Positions 27,365 through 36,568 of a stretch of 64,000 nucleotides of DNA are shown here, one piece after another (positions within the stretch are counted from its first letter, which is position 1; each line of letters begins with the position of its first letter). This DNA is from Deltaproteobacteria bacterium. Lineage in GTDB: Bacteria > Myxococcota_A > UBA9042. The stretch is from contig VGRO01000002.1 of assembly GCA_016875335.1 (NCBI GenBank), positions 55,495 through 119,494 of the forward strand, written 5' to 3'. The notes below the pieces were generated by a model. It did not search any database and had not been told where the DNA came from. It saw only the letters and a program-made list of their open reading frames with translations. The position numbers and the translations under genes are program-made.

Positions 27365-30031
27365 ATGCTTGAACTGCTGCGCACCGTTTCGCTGCGGCGC
27401 TTTGCCGAGCATCGGCTGCGCACGGCCATGACCGCACTCGGCGTGGCGCTCGGCGTCGCTGTGCTGGTGGCGGTGGTGGCCACCAACAAGAGCATCCTCG
27501 CCAGCCTGCGCGACACGCTCGGCCACGTCAGCGGCAAGGTGCACCTCGAGGTCAAGGGCGGCGACACCGGCTTGCCCGAAGACACGCTCGACCGCGTCCG
27601 CGGCTTGCCAGAGGTGGCCCACGCCGCCGTGGCGATCCAGCGCACCTTGGACCTGGCGACGCGCGCCGACAGCCAGATGGCAGGGCCCGACGACGGCGAG
27701 ACGCTGGCGATCCTCGCGGTCAATTTCACCGAGGATCCCGAGGTATTGCGGGCGGTGTATGGCCTGGCGCGCGACCAGATCGGCCAGCGCGACAAGGGGC
27801 CGGTCGCCGCGGCGCCCACGGCCGACGACTTTGACAACCCCCTGGAGATGCTCGATCGGCCGCGGCAGGTGATCGTCAGCGACAAGCTCGCGGGGCGGCT
27901 GGGCAAGCGCAAAGGTGACACGGTTGCGTTGATGACCCGCGACGGCGAGCAGCCGTTCACGATCTACGCGGTTACGCCGGCCACCGGCCCGCAGAAAGCC
28001 TTCGGCGGCAACCTGGCGGTGATGGACTACCTCGACGCCCAGGAGGTGTTCGGGCTGGAGGGCCGCGTGGACCGCATCGACGTGGTCCTGCGCGACGCGG
28101 AGTCCGCAGGAGCCCTGGACCGAGCGGCCCGAGCGATCGCCGCAGCGTTGGGCGGCAAGTACGAGGTCGAATCGCCGTCGGCGCGCGCGGGCCGCCAGCA
28201 GCAGGTGCTGCGCACCTTCTCCATCTCGCTGACCGTGGGCGCTGGCGTGGCGCTGATGGTGGGCATGTTCCTGATCTACCACACGATGTCGATCTCGGTG
28301 GCGCAGCGGCGCAGCGAGATCGGCGTGCTGCGCGCGACCGGTGCGACCCGCGGTCAGGTGGTCGCGCTATTCACGCTGGAAGGAGCCGTCTATGGCGTCG
28401 TCGGCTCGGGGCTCGGCATCGGCCTGGGTCTCGGGCTCGCCCGGCTGATGATGCAGCAGGCGGCTGCTTCGCTGTCGGACATTTACGTGCGGGTGCACAC
28501 CTCAGAGGTGACCATCGACGCGGCGACGCTGACGCTCGCGGTGGTGGGCGGGCTGTGTTCGGCGACGGTGGCGGCGCTTTGGCCGGCGTGGCGCGCGAGT
28601 TCGCTGTCGGCCGTCGAGACCATCCGGACCACGGCCTACGACCCCCACGGCGCTCCCGATCTGCGCTGGACACGGCGCGAGTGGGCCGGCCTCGGCAGTC
28701 TGGCGCTGGTGCCCCTGGCAGCAGGCGGTCCGGTGGTGTTCGGATTCCCGTGGTTTGGCTTCGTGGCGATGTTCTTCGTGCTGCTCGGCGCGACCCTGCT
28801 CGGCCGCTGGTGCGTCGTGGCCCTGCAGCACGGCACCACGGGGCTGGCCAGCGCACTTTTCGGTATCGAGGGCCGGCTCGCGGCCGACAACCTCGGGCGC
28901 GGCGCCTCCAAGGCCGCGGTCACCGTTGCCGCGCTGATGGTCGGCCTGTCCATGGTCATCGCCTCGTCCACGCTGACCCACAGCTTTGTGCAGAGCATCG
29001 ACCGCTGGGTCGAGCAAGCGGTGCCCGCCGACCTTTTCGTGACCAGCAACGCCCGGCTTGGCGGCATCAAGAACCAGCCGCTCAAGCCCGAACTGGGCGA
29101 CCAGATCGCCGGGATAAGTGGCGTGCTCGGCGTCGACAAGGTGCGGCTGCGCAACATCGACTACCGCAATACCCAGATCCTGCTGTTGAGCGTGGACGTG
29201 CGGCTGCGCTTCGCGCTCAAGTCGACCAGTTGGGAATTCAGCAGTTGGACCGGCGACCGGGCAACGTTGGTCCGGCGCTTGCAGGCGGGCGAAGGCGTCC
29301 TCATCTCCGAGACGTTGGCCCACCGATTCGGCATCGCGCCCGGTGGCACTGTGCAGTTGCAGACGGCGGCCGGTCGTGTCGATTTTCCGGTGCTCGCCGC
29401 CATCGTGGACTATAGCAGCGACCAGGGCGCCGTGTTCATCGACCGCAACCTGTACCTGCGCCACTGGCAAGACGACCTCGTGGACACCTTCGAGCCGTAC
29501 CTGGACGCCAAGACGACCCCGGAGGCCGTGCGCGCCGAGATCGTGCGGCGGTTTGGCCGTTCGCACCGGCTTTTCGTGCTGACCAACGCCGAATTTCGCG
29601 TTGAGATCAAGCGCATGATCGACCAGCTTTTCTCGGTGATGCGGGCGCTGGAACTGGTGACCATCCTGATTTCGCTGTTGTCGGTGGTCAACACCTTGCT
29701 GACCTCGATCCTGGATCGCACCCGCGAAATCGGCGTGCTGCGGGCGATCGGCATGGTCCGCGGCCAGTTGGGACGCATGATCCTGGTTGAGTCGCTGCTG
29801 CTCGGCGTGGTCGGCGCGATCATCGGCACCCTGGTCGGCGCCGCCAACGGCTACTTGATGCTCGAAGTCATCAGCAAGCAGGACAACGGCTGGCAACTGC
29901 CGATGCGCGTCGACGTGCCGGTGGCGGCGGCCTATTGCGCGGCCCTGGTCGGCGTCGCAGTGCTGGCCGGCGTGTACCCGGCGCGGGTGGCCGGCCGGCT
30001 GCGGGTGGTCGAGGCGCTCGGCTACGAGTGA
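27365..30031 (+). CDS. ABC transporter permease with two FtsX-like domains
   Basis: LRTAMTALGVALGVAVLVAVV; SVAQRRSEIGVLRATGATRGQV; DRTREIGVLRAIGMVRGQLGRMILVESLLLG. Confidence 0.88.
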   Translation: MLELLRTVSLRRFAEHRLRTAMTALGVALGVAVLVAVVATNKSILASLRDTLGHVSGKVHLEVKGGDTGLPEDTLDRVRGLPEVAHAAVAIQRTLDLATRADSQMAGPDDGETLAILAVNFTEDPEVLRAVYGLARDQIGQRDKGPVAAAPTADDFDNPLEMLDRPRQVIVSDKLAGRLGKRKGDTVALMTRDGEQPFTIYAVTPATGPQKAFGGNLAVMDYLDAQEVFGLEGRVDRIDVVLRDAESAGALDRAARAIAAALGGKYEVESPSARAGRQQQVLRTFSISLTVGAGVALMVGMFLIYHTMSISVAQRRSEIGVLRATGATRGQVVALFTLEGAVYGVVGSGLGIGLGLGLARLMMQQAAASLSDIYVRVHTSEVTIDAATLTLAVVGGLCSATVAALWPAWRASSLSAVETIRTTAYDPHGAPDLRWTRREWAGLGSLALVPLAAGGPVVFGFPWFGFVAMFFVLLGATLLGRWCVVALQHGTTGLASALFGIEGRLAADNLGRGASKAAVTVAALMVGLSMVIASSTLTHSFVQSIDRWVEQAVPADLFVTSNARLGGIKNQPLKPELGDQIAGISGVLGVDKVRLRNIDYRNTQILLLSVDVRLRFALKSTSWEFSSWTGDRATLVRRLQAGEGVLISETLAHRFGIAPGGTVQLQTAAGRVDFPVLAAIVDYSSDQGAVFIDRNLYLRHWQDDLVDTFEPYLDAKTTPEAVRAEIVRRFGRSHRLFVLTNAEFRVEIKRMIDQLFSVMRALELVTILISLLSVVNTLLTSILDRTREIGVLRAIGMVRGQLGRMILVESLLLGVVGAIIGTLVGAANGYLMLEVISKQDNGWQLPMRVDVPVAAAYCAALVGVAVLAGVYPARVAGRLRVVEALGYE

Positions 30032-30174
30032 GCGCGCGCACGAGCAGCGGACCGGCACCTGCAGCGGCGCAGACGGACCGGCAGCAGTGCCGCGGTGCGC
30101 GATGGGGCCGGCGCCTGCGGACCTCGCAGGGCGACCGCGGGCGTACCCGAGCGGGTGACGAAAAACGGCAGAAG

Positions 30175-30212
30175 TGACAAAAAACGGCACCAAAAACCGA
30201 CGTTTTTTGTCA
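30175..30212. promoter_or_regulatory. Perfect 12-bp dyad TGACAAAAAACG-N14-CGTTTTTTGTCA (operator or terminator)
   Basis: Direct reading; degenerate direct copy tgacgaaaaacgg at 30156. Confidence 0.6.
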
Positions 30213-30415
30213 GTTGGCGCGAATTGGCGATCAGGTCGTGATCTGCAAGTCGCTGACAACGGTGACCTTTCCGACGCTTTCAGCACGAACCGCAAGTTGG
30301 CACGATTTTCGCATGGCTCCTTGGTGGGGGATCACTTCGAACCCTCCGCCGAAAATGGTTCCAGCAACGGTGCTGGGGTCGGTCGGCGGAGGGTTCGGAG
30401 TTTTTGGGCCCCTTG

Positions 30416-30721
30416 ATGGCTTGGTGGCCCCCGCGATCCTGCATTGGCCGCGGGTCGCCGGCCCTGGTGCCTCCACAGTACTTGGCGCCTCCACCGTACT
30501 TGGCAACTCCACCGTACTTGGCAACTCCACAATACCTGGCGATTCCACAGTACCTGGCGGCTCCGCAGGACTTGGCGGCCCCGCAGGATGGGACGTGCCG
30601 CCCGCTGGACAACGACGGGACGGCAGCGGGCGCACTTGACATTCTGGTGGGTCTTGCGCTACTGCGCAGCCAGGGGCAGCGGGGCGGCACGTTTTCGCCG
30701 CCGGCCCCGGGGGCGGGATGA
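30416..30721 (+). CDS. Putative small repeat peptide with seven (P/T/I/A)-P-(Q/P)-(Y/D)-L-A type units
   Basis: Frame ends TGA at 30719-30721 overlapping ATG (30718) of next gene; seven 18-bp units 30470-30595; differences among units in this frame are largely synonymous (cca/ccg, cag/caa, ttg/ctg, gcg/gca). Start codon uncertain. Confidence 0.5.
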   Translation: MAWWPPRSCIGRGSPALVPPQYLAPPPYLATPPYLATPQYLAIPQYLAAPQDLAAPQDGTCRPLDNDGTAAGALDILVGLALLRSQGQRGGTFSPPAPGAG

Positions 30722-32235
30722 AACGCTACAAACTGCACGACTTGTTGCGCGCGGCGGCCGCAACGTTCCTGGCGGCCAATGCATGCGGCACCGCGACCGC
30801 GCCCACGGATGCGGGCGCTGGCGCCCAGACCGACACAGGCGCGGACACCGCCGCGGACGCGGCCCTCGACGTGCCGCCGGACGCTGCCAAGGAGGTGGGG
30901 CCCGATGCCGGTCCCGACGCCGCAGCCGACGCCGCACCCGACGTCGCCAAGGACACGGGAAAGCCCGCTGGGCCGTTCTCTTGTGCGGATCCGCAGCCGA
31001 TCGTCACCAAGGGCGTCGACACCGGCGTGGACGTGTGCAAGAACGGCATGCTGCGGCGCCGCAAAATCGTCCAGTGCCCCTCGATCCTGCCCGAGGTCGG
31101 CAAGACCTGCACGTCGGGCGCAGGGGGCGGACCGCCCGGCCAATGCACGACCGACGCCGACTGCACCAACAAGGTCAAGGGCGGCCACTGTGAGAAATCG
31201 TTGGGTCCGGGCGACTGGTGCTATTGCGCCTCGTCGTGCGAGACCGACGCAGACTGCGGCGCCGGGTCGGTGTGCCTGTGCGGTCCCAAGTTCGGCACCT
31301 GCGTCGCGGCCAAGTGCACCACCGGGGACGACTGCACGGTCGGCGACTGCGTGTCGTACGTCAACAACCCAGGTTGCGGGTCGACCGCGCTGGTCTGCGA
31401 GAGCGGCAATGATGCCTGTGGCAGCAACGCCGACTGCAAGCCGGGCGAAGAGTGCACGTGGTCGTCGTCCAAAGGCAAATACTGCTCGCCGCCCATGTGC
31501 GCCATCGGCCGGCCCTTCGCCGTCGCCGGCCAGTGGCAGACCGCGCCGCTGGTCGACCGCAGCGACTGGTCGTCGCCCCAACAGGTGGCGGACCTCGATC
31601 CGAGCCTGCGCAGCCGGTTGGCCGACCATTGGCGGGCCGCCGCGCAGATGGAGCACGCCTCGGTGGCGGCGTTCGCGCGGCTGACGCTGGAACTGTTGGC
31701 CATCGGCGCACCGCCGGACCTGCTGATCCGCGCCCAGCAAGCGGGCATCGACGAGGTCGATCACGCGCAAGCCTGTTTCGCGCTCGCGGCCCGCTGCGAT
31801 GGCCACACCTGCGGTCCGGGCGCGCTGCGGGTCGGCGGCGCGGTGCTCGACGCCTCGCTGGCTGGCATTGCAGCGGCCGCGGTCGTCGAGGGCTGCGTGT
31901 TCGAGACATGTGCCGCGCTCGAAGCGCGCGTGGCAGCCGCCCAGGCCACCGATCCGGCGGTGCGGCGCGCGCTGGAGGCGATCGCTGAGGATGAAGCCCG
32001 CCACGCCGAACTGTCGTGGGACATCGTGCGGTGGTCGCTGGGCCAAGGGGATGCGGACGTGCGCGCCGCGATCGAGGCTGCGTTTGCGCGCGGGATTGCG
32101 GACCTGGGCGCGGGCGACACCGGCGCGGACATCGAACCCGGCCATGGCGTGTTGGCCGGCGAACCGCTGCGGCGCCTGCGGCGGCACGCCCTCGCCGAGA
32201 TCATCGGGCCGGCGCGGCGGCGTTTGCTTGGCTGA
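30718..32235 (+). CDS. Cys-rich lipoprotein-like protein with C-terminal ferritin-like (diiron-type) four-helix domain
   Basis: MKRYKLHDLLRAAAATFLAANACG; Asp/Ala linker; CTTDADC..., CETDADCGAGSVCLCG; C-terminal MEHASVAAFARLTLELL...GIDEVDHAQACF...EGCVFETCAALEA...IAEDEARHAELSWDIVRW. Confidence 0.85.
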   Translation: MKRYKLHDLLRAAAATFLAANACGTATAPTDAGAGAQTDTGADTAADAALDVPPDAAKEVGPDAGPDAAADAAPDVAKDTGKPAGPFSCADPQPIVTKGVDTGVDVCKNGMLRRRKIVQCPSILPEVGKTCTSGAGGGPPGQCTTDADCTNKVKGGHCEKSLGPGDWCYCASSCETDADCGAGSVCLCGPKFGTCVAAKCTTGDDCTVGDCVSYVNNPGCGSTALVCESGNDACGSNADCKPGEECTWSSSKGKYCSPPMCAIGRPFAVAGQWQTAPLVDRSDWSSPQQVADLDPSLRSRLADHWRAAAQMEHASVAAFARLTLELLAIGAPPDLLIRAQQAGIDEVDHAQACFALAARCDGHTCGPGALRVGGAVLDASLAGIAAAAVVEGCVFETCAALEARVAAAQATDPAVRRALEAIAEDEARHAELSWDIVRWSLGQGDADVRAAIEAAFARGIADLGAGDTGADIEPGHGVLAGEPLRRLRRHALAEIIGPARRRLLG

Positions 32236-32402
32236 TTCGGGCGCTGCCGAGGCGCACACTTGCCCGTCGCCCGATCCGCCACTACCATGACGCGCCGCGT
32301 CACCCGATCGGAAGCGGTGACGCCGATCGGCCGCCGACCGCCGCCGCCCTTCGTCCAGCCTGCCCCGCCCTGCCCGCCCGCGAGGGTCGGCCCGCGACCG
32401 CC

Positions 32403-34223
32403 ATGAGCAACGCCCTGCACTACAAGTCGAACGTGCGCGATCTGTACTTCAACCTTTTTGAGGTCAGCGACATCGCCAACGGCGTGCTCGGCCACGGGGC
32501 CTTCGCCTCGCTCGACGAGGAGACAGCCCGGCAGGTGTTGAGCGAGGTCGACAAGCTCGCGCGCACCGAAATCGCCGCCAGCTTTTTCGAGGCCGACCGC
32601 GACCCTCTGCGCCAGGGCCCGGATGGCAGCGTGCTCTTGCCGGCTTCGCTCAAGAAATCGCTCAAGGCCTACTACGATGCCGGCTTCGGCGGCCTGGAAC
32701 TGCCGGAGCACATGGGCGGCATCGGCGCCCCGCCTTCGCTCATCTGGGCGGCATTTGAGCTGATCGCCGGGGCCAACCCCTCGGTGGCGTTCTACCTGTT
32801 CGGCACCTTCATCGCCAAGATCATCGACCGGCTGGGCACGGCAGAGCAGAAGGCGCGGTTTCTCAAGGCGCACGTCGACCAGTGCTGGGGCGGGTCGATG
32901 GTGCTGACCGAGCCAGATGCCGGCAGCGACGTCGGCGCCGGCCGCGCCAAGGCCCGCCACGTCGAGGGCGATCTGTGGGAAATCGAGGGCACCAAGCGTT
33001 TCATTACCAACGGCGACTTCGACTACCCAGCCAACATCATCCACCTCGTGCTCGCCCGCCCAGAAGGCGCCGACGTCGGCACCAAAGGCCTGTCGCTGTT
33101 CATCGTGCCCAAGATCTGGGTCGAGGCCGACGGCCGGCTGGGCGAACCCAACGGCGTCCGGGTCAGCAAGCTCGAAAAGAAGATGGGCATCAAGGCCAGT
33201 TCGACGTGCGAACTGGTCTTTGGCGAGGACCGGCCAGCGCGCGGTCTGCTGATGGGCAACGTGCACGACGGCATCCGCCAGATGTTCCATGTCATCGAGA
33301 ACGCGCGCATGGCGGTGGGCATGAAATCGATGGCGACGCTGTCGACCGCGTACCTCAATGCGCTGGACTATGCCAAGGTGCGCGTGCAGGGCGCCGACCT
33401 GCCTGAAGCGGCCAACAAGCGGGCGCCGCGGGTGCGCATCATCGAGCACCCGGACGTCAAGCGCATGCTGATGAGCTGCAAGGCCCACGCCGAGGGCATG
33501 CGGGCGCTCGCCTTCTTTACCGCCCACATCCAGGACCAGGTCGAACTGCTGGGCGGCCACGGCGACGCGCGCGCCGATGAGCTGGACAAGCTCAACGACC
33601 TGCTGCTGCCGCTGGTCAAGGGCTGGAACAGCGACCGGGGCTACGATCAACTGGGCATCGCATTGCAGATCATCGGCGGGTCAGGGTACATCCAGGACTA
33701 CCCGTTCGAGCAGTACATCCGCGACCAGAAGATCGACTCGTTGTATGAGGGGACCACCCACATCCAGGCCCTGGACCTCATCTTTCGCAAGATCGCCCGC
33801 GACGGCGGCCAGACGCTGCAGGGGTTGGCCCAACGCGTCCAGGCTAGCGTGCAGGCCGAGGAAGGGGGCGAAACGCTTGCAGAGGAGCGCAAGCTGCTCG
33901 GCAAGGCGCTGGCTGACCTGAACGGCATGCTGATGGCGCTGCTCGGCAAACTCGGCGAGTCGCCCTACCACGTCGGCTTCCAGGGCAACCGGGTGCTGCT
34001 GGCGCTGGCCGATGTGGTCGTGGCCTGGCTGTTGCTGCGACACGCCGCGATCGCCGCGGGCAAGCTGCCCGGTGCCAAGGCCAGCGACAAGCCGTTCTAC
34101 ACCGGCAAGGTCGCCTCGGCGCGCTGGTGGTGCCGCAACGTCTTGCCAGGCGTGACCCTGGCGCGCAAGATGGTCGAGGCCTCTGATCTTGGCCTGATGG
34201 ACATGCCGGAAGAGGCTTGGTAG
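32403..34223 (+). CDS. Acyl-CoA dehydrogenase
   Basis: CWGGSMVLTEPDAGSDVGAGRAKA...EGTKRFITNGDFDYPANIIHLVLAR...IGGSGYIQDYPFEQYIRDQKIDSLYEGTTHIQALDLI. Confidence 0.93.
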   Translation: MSNALHYKSNVRDLYFNLFEVSDIANGVLGHGAFASLDEETARQVLSEVDKLARTEIAASFFEADRDPLRQGPDGSVLLPASLKKSLKAYYDAGFGGLELPEHMGGIGAPPSLIWAAFELIAGANPSVAFYLFGTFIAKIIDRLGTAEQKARFLKAHVDQCWGGSMVLTEPDAGSDVGAGRAKARHVEGDLWEIEGTKRFITNGDFDYPANIIHLVLARPEGADVGTKGLSLFIVPKIWVEADGRLGEPNGVRVSKLEKKMGIKASSTCELVFGEDRPARGLLMGNVHDGIRQMFHVIENARMAVGMKSMATLSTAYLNALDYAKVRVQGADLPEAANKRAPRVRIIEHPDVKRMLMSCKAHAEGMRALAFFTAHIQDQVELLGGHGDARADELDKLNDLLLPLVKGWNSDRGYDQLGIALQIIGGSGYIQDYPFEQYIRDQKIDSLYEGTTHIQALDLIFRKIARDGGQTLQGLAQRVQASVQAEEGGETLAEERKLLGKALADLNGMLMALLGKLGESPYHVGFQGNRVLLALADVVVAWLLLRHAAIAAGKLPGAKASDKPFYTGKVASARWWCRNVLPGVTLARKMVEASDLGLMDMPEEAW

Positions 34224-34263
34224 CGCTGGATCTTGCGGCGCGCTGTGCCGCAGGAGCACATTG

Positions 34264-34431
34264 ATGATCAACCCGATGCCCATGGCCCGCTGCGCCGCAT
34301 GCGTGGCCAACGAGACACCCTACGGCTGGTGGATCCTGTCGGCGGTGGTGCTCGTCACTTCGCTCTGTGCGGCCGGATTCGTCATCTGGCGCGATCTGCG
34401 CAAACAGAACCAGTGGCGGCAGGTGGATTGA
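34264..34431 (+). CDS. Small single-pass membrane protein (55 aa) with CxxC-type motif
   Basis: MINPMPMARCAACVANETPYGWWILSAVVLVTSLCAAGFVIWRDLRKQNQWRQVD*; clear TM helix followed by a positive cap; not in the ORF track (below size limit). Confidence 0.55.
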   Translation: MINPMPMARCAACVANETPYGWWILSAVVLVTSLCAAGFVIWRDLRKQNQWRQVD

Positions 34432-35664
34432 TCAGCTGGAGGCGGCTGATTTGCGCCGCTCGCCCCGCACCACGTCGATCGCCACCGCCACCGCCATGTC
34501 GCCGAGCACGTTGACAACGCTGCGACAGCGGGCGATGAGCCAGTCCACGCTCAACAGCAGCGGGATGGCCTCCACGGGCAGGTGGACGGCGCCCAGCACC
34601 AGCGCGAGCGAGATGATCCCGGCCTCGGGGACGCCGCCGACGCCGACCGTCGCTGCGACGCAGATGACCGCGGTCAGCAGTTGTGCGGGCAAGCTGAGTT
34701 CGACGCCGAAGGCCTGGGCCAGGAAAAGCACCGCAACGACCTCGTAGAGCAAGATGCCGTCGTTGTTCAAGTTGGTGCCGACGCAGGCGCTCAGCCGGGC
34801 GGCGCCGGGGGTGACGCCGATGTCGTCCAGGGCCTTGAGCGTCATCGGCAAGGTGGCGAGACTGCTGTTGACCCCGAAGGCGTACACGACCGGGTCGCGG
34901 GCTGCACGCCAGAAACGCCCCAAGCCAATGCGCGCCGCGCCGAGCACCCAACCGTGGTACACCACCAGGACGTGCAGAACCATGCCACCCAAGCACACCA
35001 GCAAGTAGGCCAGCAGCCCGCCGACCAGGCGGGTGCCGTGCTCGCCGAACACCTTGGCCACGCTCGCGAACACGGCCAGGGGCGTCAGCCGCACCATCCA
35101 CTCCAGCGCGCGCGTCACCAGGCGCAGGCCACGTCCTGCGAGGTCTGGAACGCGTTGTGCCGCAGAACCCGCCGGGATACCCGACCGCGCGGCGAGCCAC
35201 ACCAGGCCCAGCACCACCGCCAGGACGATCGCCAGCACCATCGGGCTTTGCGCCATCAGCGCCAGGGCTTGGGCCGCAGAGGCGTCGGGCGCTCGGAAGG
35301 ACTTTGCGCCCATCTGCGCAAGGTCCGCGCCCCGCAAGTCCATCCAGCGCCCTGGATGCAGCGCGTTGGAGATGCCCAGACCGATGGCGATGGCGCACAG
35401 CCCGTTGCCGATCGCGACCCCGAAAAGCGCCGCGACGCCCTTGGCATGAAAGGCCTGCTGGACGAAGGCGTCGAAGATGGCCAGGAAAATCAGCGGGACG
35501 GCCAGCCACTTGATGACCTCGACGATCCACCGGGCGATCGCCGCAACCGGCGCGACCTGGTTGCCGAGCCAGAGACCGATCGCCGCACCGACCGCCATGG
35601 CAACCAGCGTCTGCACGTACAGGGGCCAGCGCCAGGGAAACGGTTGCCAGGTCCCCGCGGTCAT
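34432..35664 (-). CDS. Dicarboxylate/amino acid:cation symporter (SDF/DAACS family)
   Basis: VEVIKWLAVPLIFLAIFDAF; AFGVNSSLATLPMTLKALDDIGV; ACVGTNLNNDGILLYEVVAVLFLAQAFG; VPEAGIISLALVL. Confidence 0.9.
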   Translation of the reverse strand: MTAGTWQPFPWRWPLYVQTLVAMAVGAAIGLWLGNQVAPVAAIARWIVEVIKWLAVPLIFLAIFDAFVQQAFHAKGVAALFGVAIGNGLCAIAIGLGISNALHPGRWMDLRGADLAQMGAKSFRAPDASAAQALALMAQSPMVLAIVLAVVLGLVWLAARSGIPAGSAAQRVPDLAGRGLRLVTRALEWMVRLTPLAVFASVAKVFGEHGTRLVGGLLAYLLVCLGGMVLHVLVVYHGWVLGAARIGLGRFWRAARDPVVYAFGVNSSLATLPMTLKALDDIGVTPGAARLSACVGTNLNNDGILLYEVVAVLFLAQAFGVELSLPAQLLTAVICVAATVGVGGVPEAGIISLALVLGAVHLPVEAIPLLLSVDWLIARCRSVVNVLGDMAVAVAIDVVRGERRKSAASS

Positions 35665-36566
35665 TGAACTTGCTCGCCCAACCAGCGCGCGGCCTTGATC
35701 CACGCGGCGCGCGCCGGCGGCAGGCCCAACATGTTCACCCAGCCGTGAAGCAGGCCCGGCGTGTCCTCCCAGTGCACGGCCGTGCCCGCGGTGCGCAGCC
35801 GTTCTGCGTAGGCCATGCCCTCGTCGCGCAACACGTCTTGTGGTGCGCTCGCCAAATAGGCCGGCGCGAGGCCGCTCAGGTCGTCGGCCAGCAGCGGCGA
35901 CACGTCCGGCCGGTGGCGCTGGGTGGCCTCGGGCACGAACGCCGCGATGAACGCGCGCATCCGCGCCGCCGTCAGCACGTGACCGGTGGCGTAGCGGCGG
36001 TAGCTGTCCGACTCGCGGTTGAGGTCCACCACAGGATAGATCAGCAACTGCGCGCGCAAGTTCAGGTCGCGGCAGCGCCGCGCCACCACGGCCGCGAGGT
36101 GGCCGCCAGCGCTTTCACCACCGACCGCCAGACGTCGCGGGTCGCCGCCGATGTCGGCCGCGTTTGCAGCCAACCACCGCACGACCGCGGAACAATCGTC
36201 GACGGCGGCCGGAAAGCGGTGCTCTGGGGCGCGGCGGTAGTGCACGGACACCACCACGCACTGGCTGTGGACCGCCAGCATCCGGCACGGTACGTCGTGG
36301 GTGTCGAGATCGCCCTCGACCCACCCGCCGCCGTGCACATACGCAACCACGGGCAGCACGCCGTCGCAGGGCCGGTAGATGCGCACGGGGACGCCCGCAA
36401 GGGCCTGGTCGTGTACCGCGCGGCAGGGCAAGGGCCGGCCCACCAGCCATGGTGCGCGCTTGATCGCCTGCTTGAGCTTGGCCCGCGCCACCTCAGGAGC
36501 GACGTCCTCGGGAGGCGAGGTCCACGCGAAAACCCGCGCGATGGCGTGTACATACCAGTGGGCCAC
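35661..36566 (-). CDS. Alpha/beta hydrolase (HSL-type esterase/lipase)
   Basis: VVAYVHGGGWVEGDLDTHD and LAVGGESAGGHLAA; GTG start inferred at VAHWYVHAIA just after the upstream gene stop. Confidence 0.88.
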   Translation of the reverse strand: MAHWYVHAIARVFAWTSPPEDVAPEVARAKLKQAIKRAPWLVGRPLPCRAVHDQALAGVPVRIYRPCDGVLPVVAYVHGGGWVEGDLDTHDVPCRMLAVHSQCVVVSVHYRRAPEHRFPAAVDDCSAVVRWLAANAADIGGDPRRLAVGGESAGGHLAAVVARRCRDLNLRAQLLIYPVVDLNRESDSYRRYATGHVLTAARMRAFIAAFVPEATQRHRPDVSPLLADDLSGLAPAYLASAPQDVLRDEGMAYAERLRTAGTAVHWEDTPGLLHGWVNMLGLPPARAAWIKAARWLGEQVQ

Positions 36567-36568
36567 GG

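Noticed and set aside
28502-30295. 597-aa minus-strand ORF
   Set aside because: Antisense shadow of the FtsX-like permease
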